From Thioalkalivibrio sp. (GTDB lineage: Bacteria; Pseudomonadota; Gammaproteobacteria; Ectothiorhodospirales; Ectothiorhodospiraceae), in contig SKQM01000006.1 of NCBI GenBank assembly GCA_007119005.1, positions 1 through 5,854 of the forward strand: a stretch of 5,854 bases of DNA, written 5' to 3'. The notes under the pieces were generated by a model. That model was not told where the DNA came from, did not search any database, and saw only the letters and a list, made by a program, of their open reading frames with translations. The translations under genes were made by a program, and so were the position numbers. Positions within the stretch are counted from its first letter, which is position 1, and each line of letters opens with the position of its first letter. Below, piece after piece: positions 4,842 through 5,854 of this stretch.

Positions 4842-5854
4842 ATGAACATCCTTTACGACGAGAGGCTGGACGGCCCGCTACCCGCGGTCGATCCCACCGT
4901 CGCGCTGTCGCGCCTGCGCGAAGCGCTGCCGGGAATGACCCTGCTGCATCGCGACGAGGACCGCCGGCCATTCGAGAGCGACGGCCTGTCCGTTTATCGG
5001 GTGATGCCCATGCTGGTCGCCCTGCCCGAGACGGTCGAGCAGGTCGCGACCCTGATGCGAACCTGCCACGAACTGGGGCTCCCGGTGGTGACCCGCGGCG
5101 CCGGAACCGGGCTTTCCGGCGGTGCCCTGCCTCTGGAACAGGGCGTGCTGCTGGTCATGTCCCGGTTCGACCGGATCCTCGAACTGGATCCCGATGCCCG
5201 CATCGCCCGCGTGCAGCCCGGCGTGCGCAACCTCGCGATCTCGGAGGCCGCGGCCCCGCACGGGCTTTACTTCGCACCGGACCCCTCCTCGCAGATCGCC
5301 TGTTCCATCGGCGGCAATGTCGCGGAGAACGCGGGCGGCGTGCACTGCCTGAAGTACGGGCTCACGGTGCACAACGTGATGGCGCTGGAGATCATCACCA
5401 TCGAGGGCGAGCGGATGACCATCGGTTCCGAGGCCTTCGACACACCGGGATTCGACCTGCTGGCGCTGTTCAACGGCTCCGAGGGCATGCTCGGGGTGAT
5501 CACCGAGGTCACCGTGAAGCTGCTGCCGCGGCCGCAGAGCGCCAAGGTCATCATGGCCAGCTTCAACGACCTGGAAAAGGCGGGCCGGGCGGTTGGCGAC
5601 ATCATCGCGGCCGGCATCGTGCCGGGTGGGCTCGAGATGATGGACAATCTCGCGATCCGCGCCGCCGAGGACTTCATTCACGCTGGCTATCCGGTCGATG
5701 CCGAAGCGATCCTGCTCTGCGAGCTGGACGGGGTCGAGGCGGACGTCGCAGATGATTGCCAGCGGGTACGCGAGGTGCTGGCGCAGGCCGGGGCCACGCA
5801 GATCACGCTGGCCCGGGACGATGCGGAACGCGCGCGCTTCTGGGCCGGGCGCAA
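4842..5854 (+). CDS. glcD: Glycolate oxidase subunit GlcD, FAD-linked oxidase (3' end outside window)
   Basis: 337 codons are visible and the frame is still open at the right edge; full GlcD proteins have about 500 residues. GlcD is the FAD-binding catalytic subunit of the GlcDEF glycolate dehydrogenase, which oxidises glycolate to glyoxylate and passes electrons to the respiratory chain. Seen here: the FAD-binding PCMH domain from about residue 52, with RGAGTGLSGGALP (85-97), VQPGVRN (124-130), and the PDPSSQIACSIGGNVAENAG block (146-165) followed by GVHCLKYG (166-173); then the FAD-oxidase C-terminal domain with GGLEMMDN, AILLCELDG and ARFWAGR at the edge. The sequence resembles proteobacterial GlcD throughout, with no frameshift. 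D-lactate dehydrogenases share the fold but match these blocks less well. In an autotroph this enzyme would recycle 2-phosphoglycolate from Rubisco; that role is inferred. glcE and glcF are expected just beyond the window. Confidence 0.93.
   Translation, partial: MNILYDERLDGPLPAVDPTVALSRLREALPGMTLLHRDEDRRPFESDGLSVYRVMPMLVALPETVEQVATLMRTCHELGLPVVTRGAGTGLSGGALPLEQGVLLVMSRFDRILELDPDARIARVQPGVRNLAISEAAAPHGLYFAPDPSSQIACSIGGNVAENAGGVHCLKYGLTVHNVMALEIITIEGERMTIGSEAFDTPGFDLLALFNGSEGMLGVITEVTVKLLPRPQSAKVIMASFNDLEKAGRAVGDIIAAGIVPGGLEMMDNLAIRAAEDFIHAGYPVDAEAILLCELDGVEADVADDCQRVREVLAQAGATQITLARDDAERARFWAGR

Noticed and set aside
4878..5681. 267-codon minus-strand open frame antisense to glcD
   Set aside because: The His/Asp/Gly-rich translation has no family signature, while the plus strand carries conserved GlcD motifs throughout.

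Overview
The window is GC-rich, densely coded chromosomal DNA, most likely from a sulfur-oxidising gammaproteobacterium of the Ectothiorhodospiraceae/Chromatiales type. That placement is an inference: it rests on a sulfur globule family protein, a proteobacterial glycolate oxidase subunit D and the overall gene style. No rRNA or other marker fixes the taxon.

Layout, left to right. The tail of a DUF3047 protein (1-287, +) is followed after 40 bp by an ArsS-type radical SAM gene (328-1290, +). A 421-bp gap (1291-1711) then holds a GC hairpin, a good sigma70-like promoter, several palindromes in an unusually AT-rich stretch, and a probably structured 5' leader. This leads to a sulfur globule family gene (1712-2143, +) made of Trp/Tyr-Gly-Gly-Pro-Gly repeats, closed by a textbook terminator (2170-2200). 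On the minus strand comes thpR, an RNA 2',3'-cyclic phosphodiesterase (2308-2838). Divergent to it is an AEC-family permease (3029-3928, +), which converges on a secreted retropepsin-like aspartic protease (3955-4602, -). A 239-bp divergent gap leads to glcD (4842 to window end, +), which is cut by the right edge.

The genes do not form one pathway. The first two could be co-transcribed. The sulfur globule gene stands alone with its own promoter, leader and terminator, as expected for a highly expressed structural protein. thpR, the permease and the protease are single-gene units in alternating orientation. glcD probably opens a glycolate oxidase operon beyond the edge. The least explained material is the regulatory DNA before the sulfur globule gene and the internal repeats of that gene. 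I see no CRISPR array, mobile element, tRNA or rRNA.
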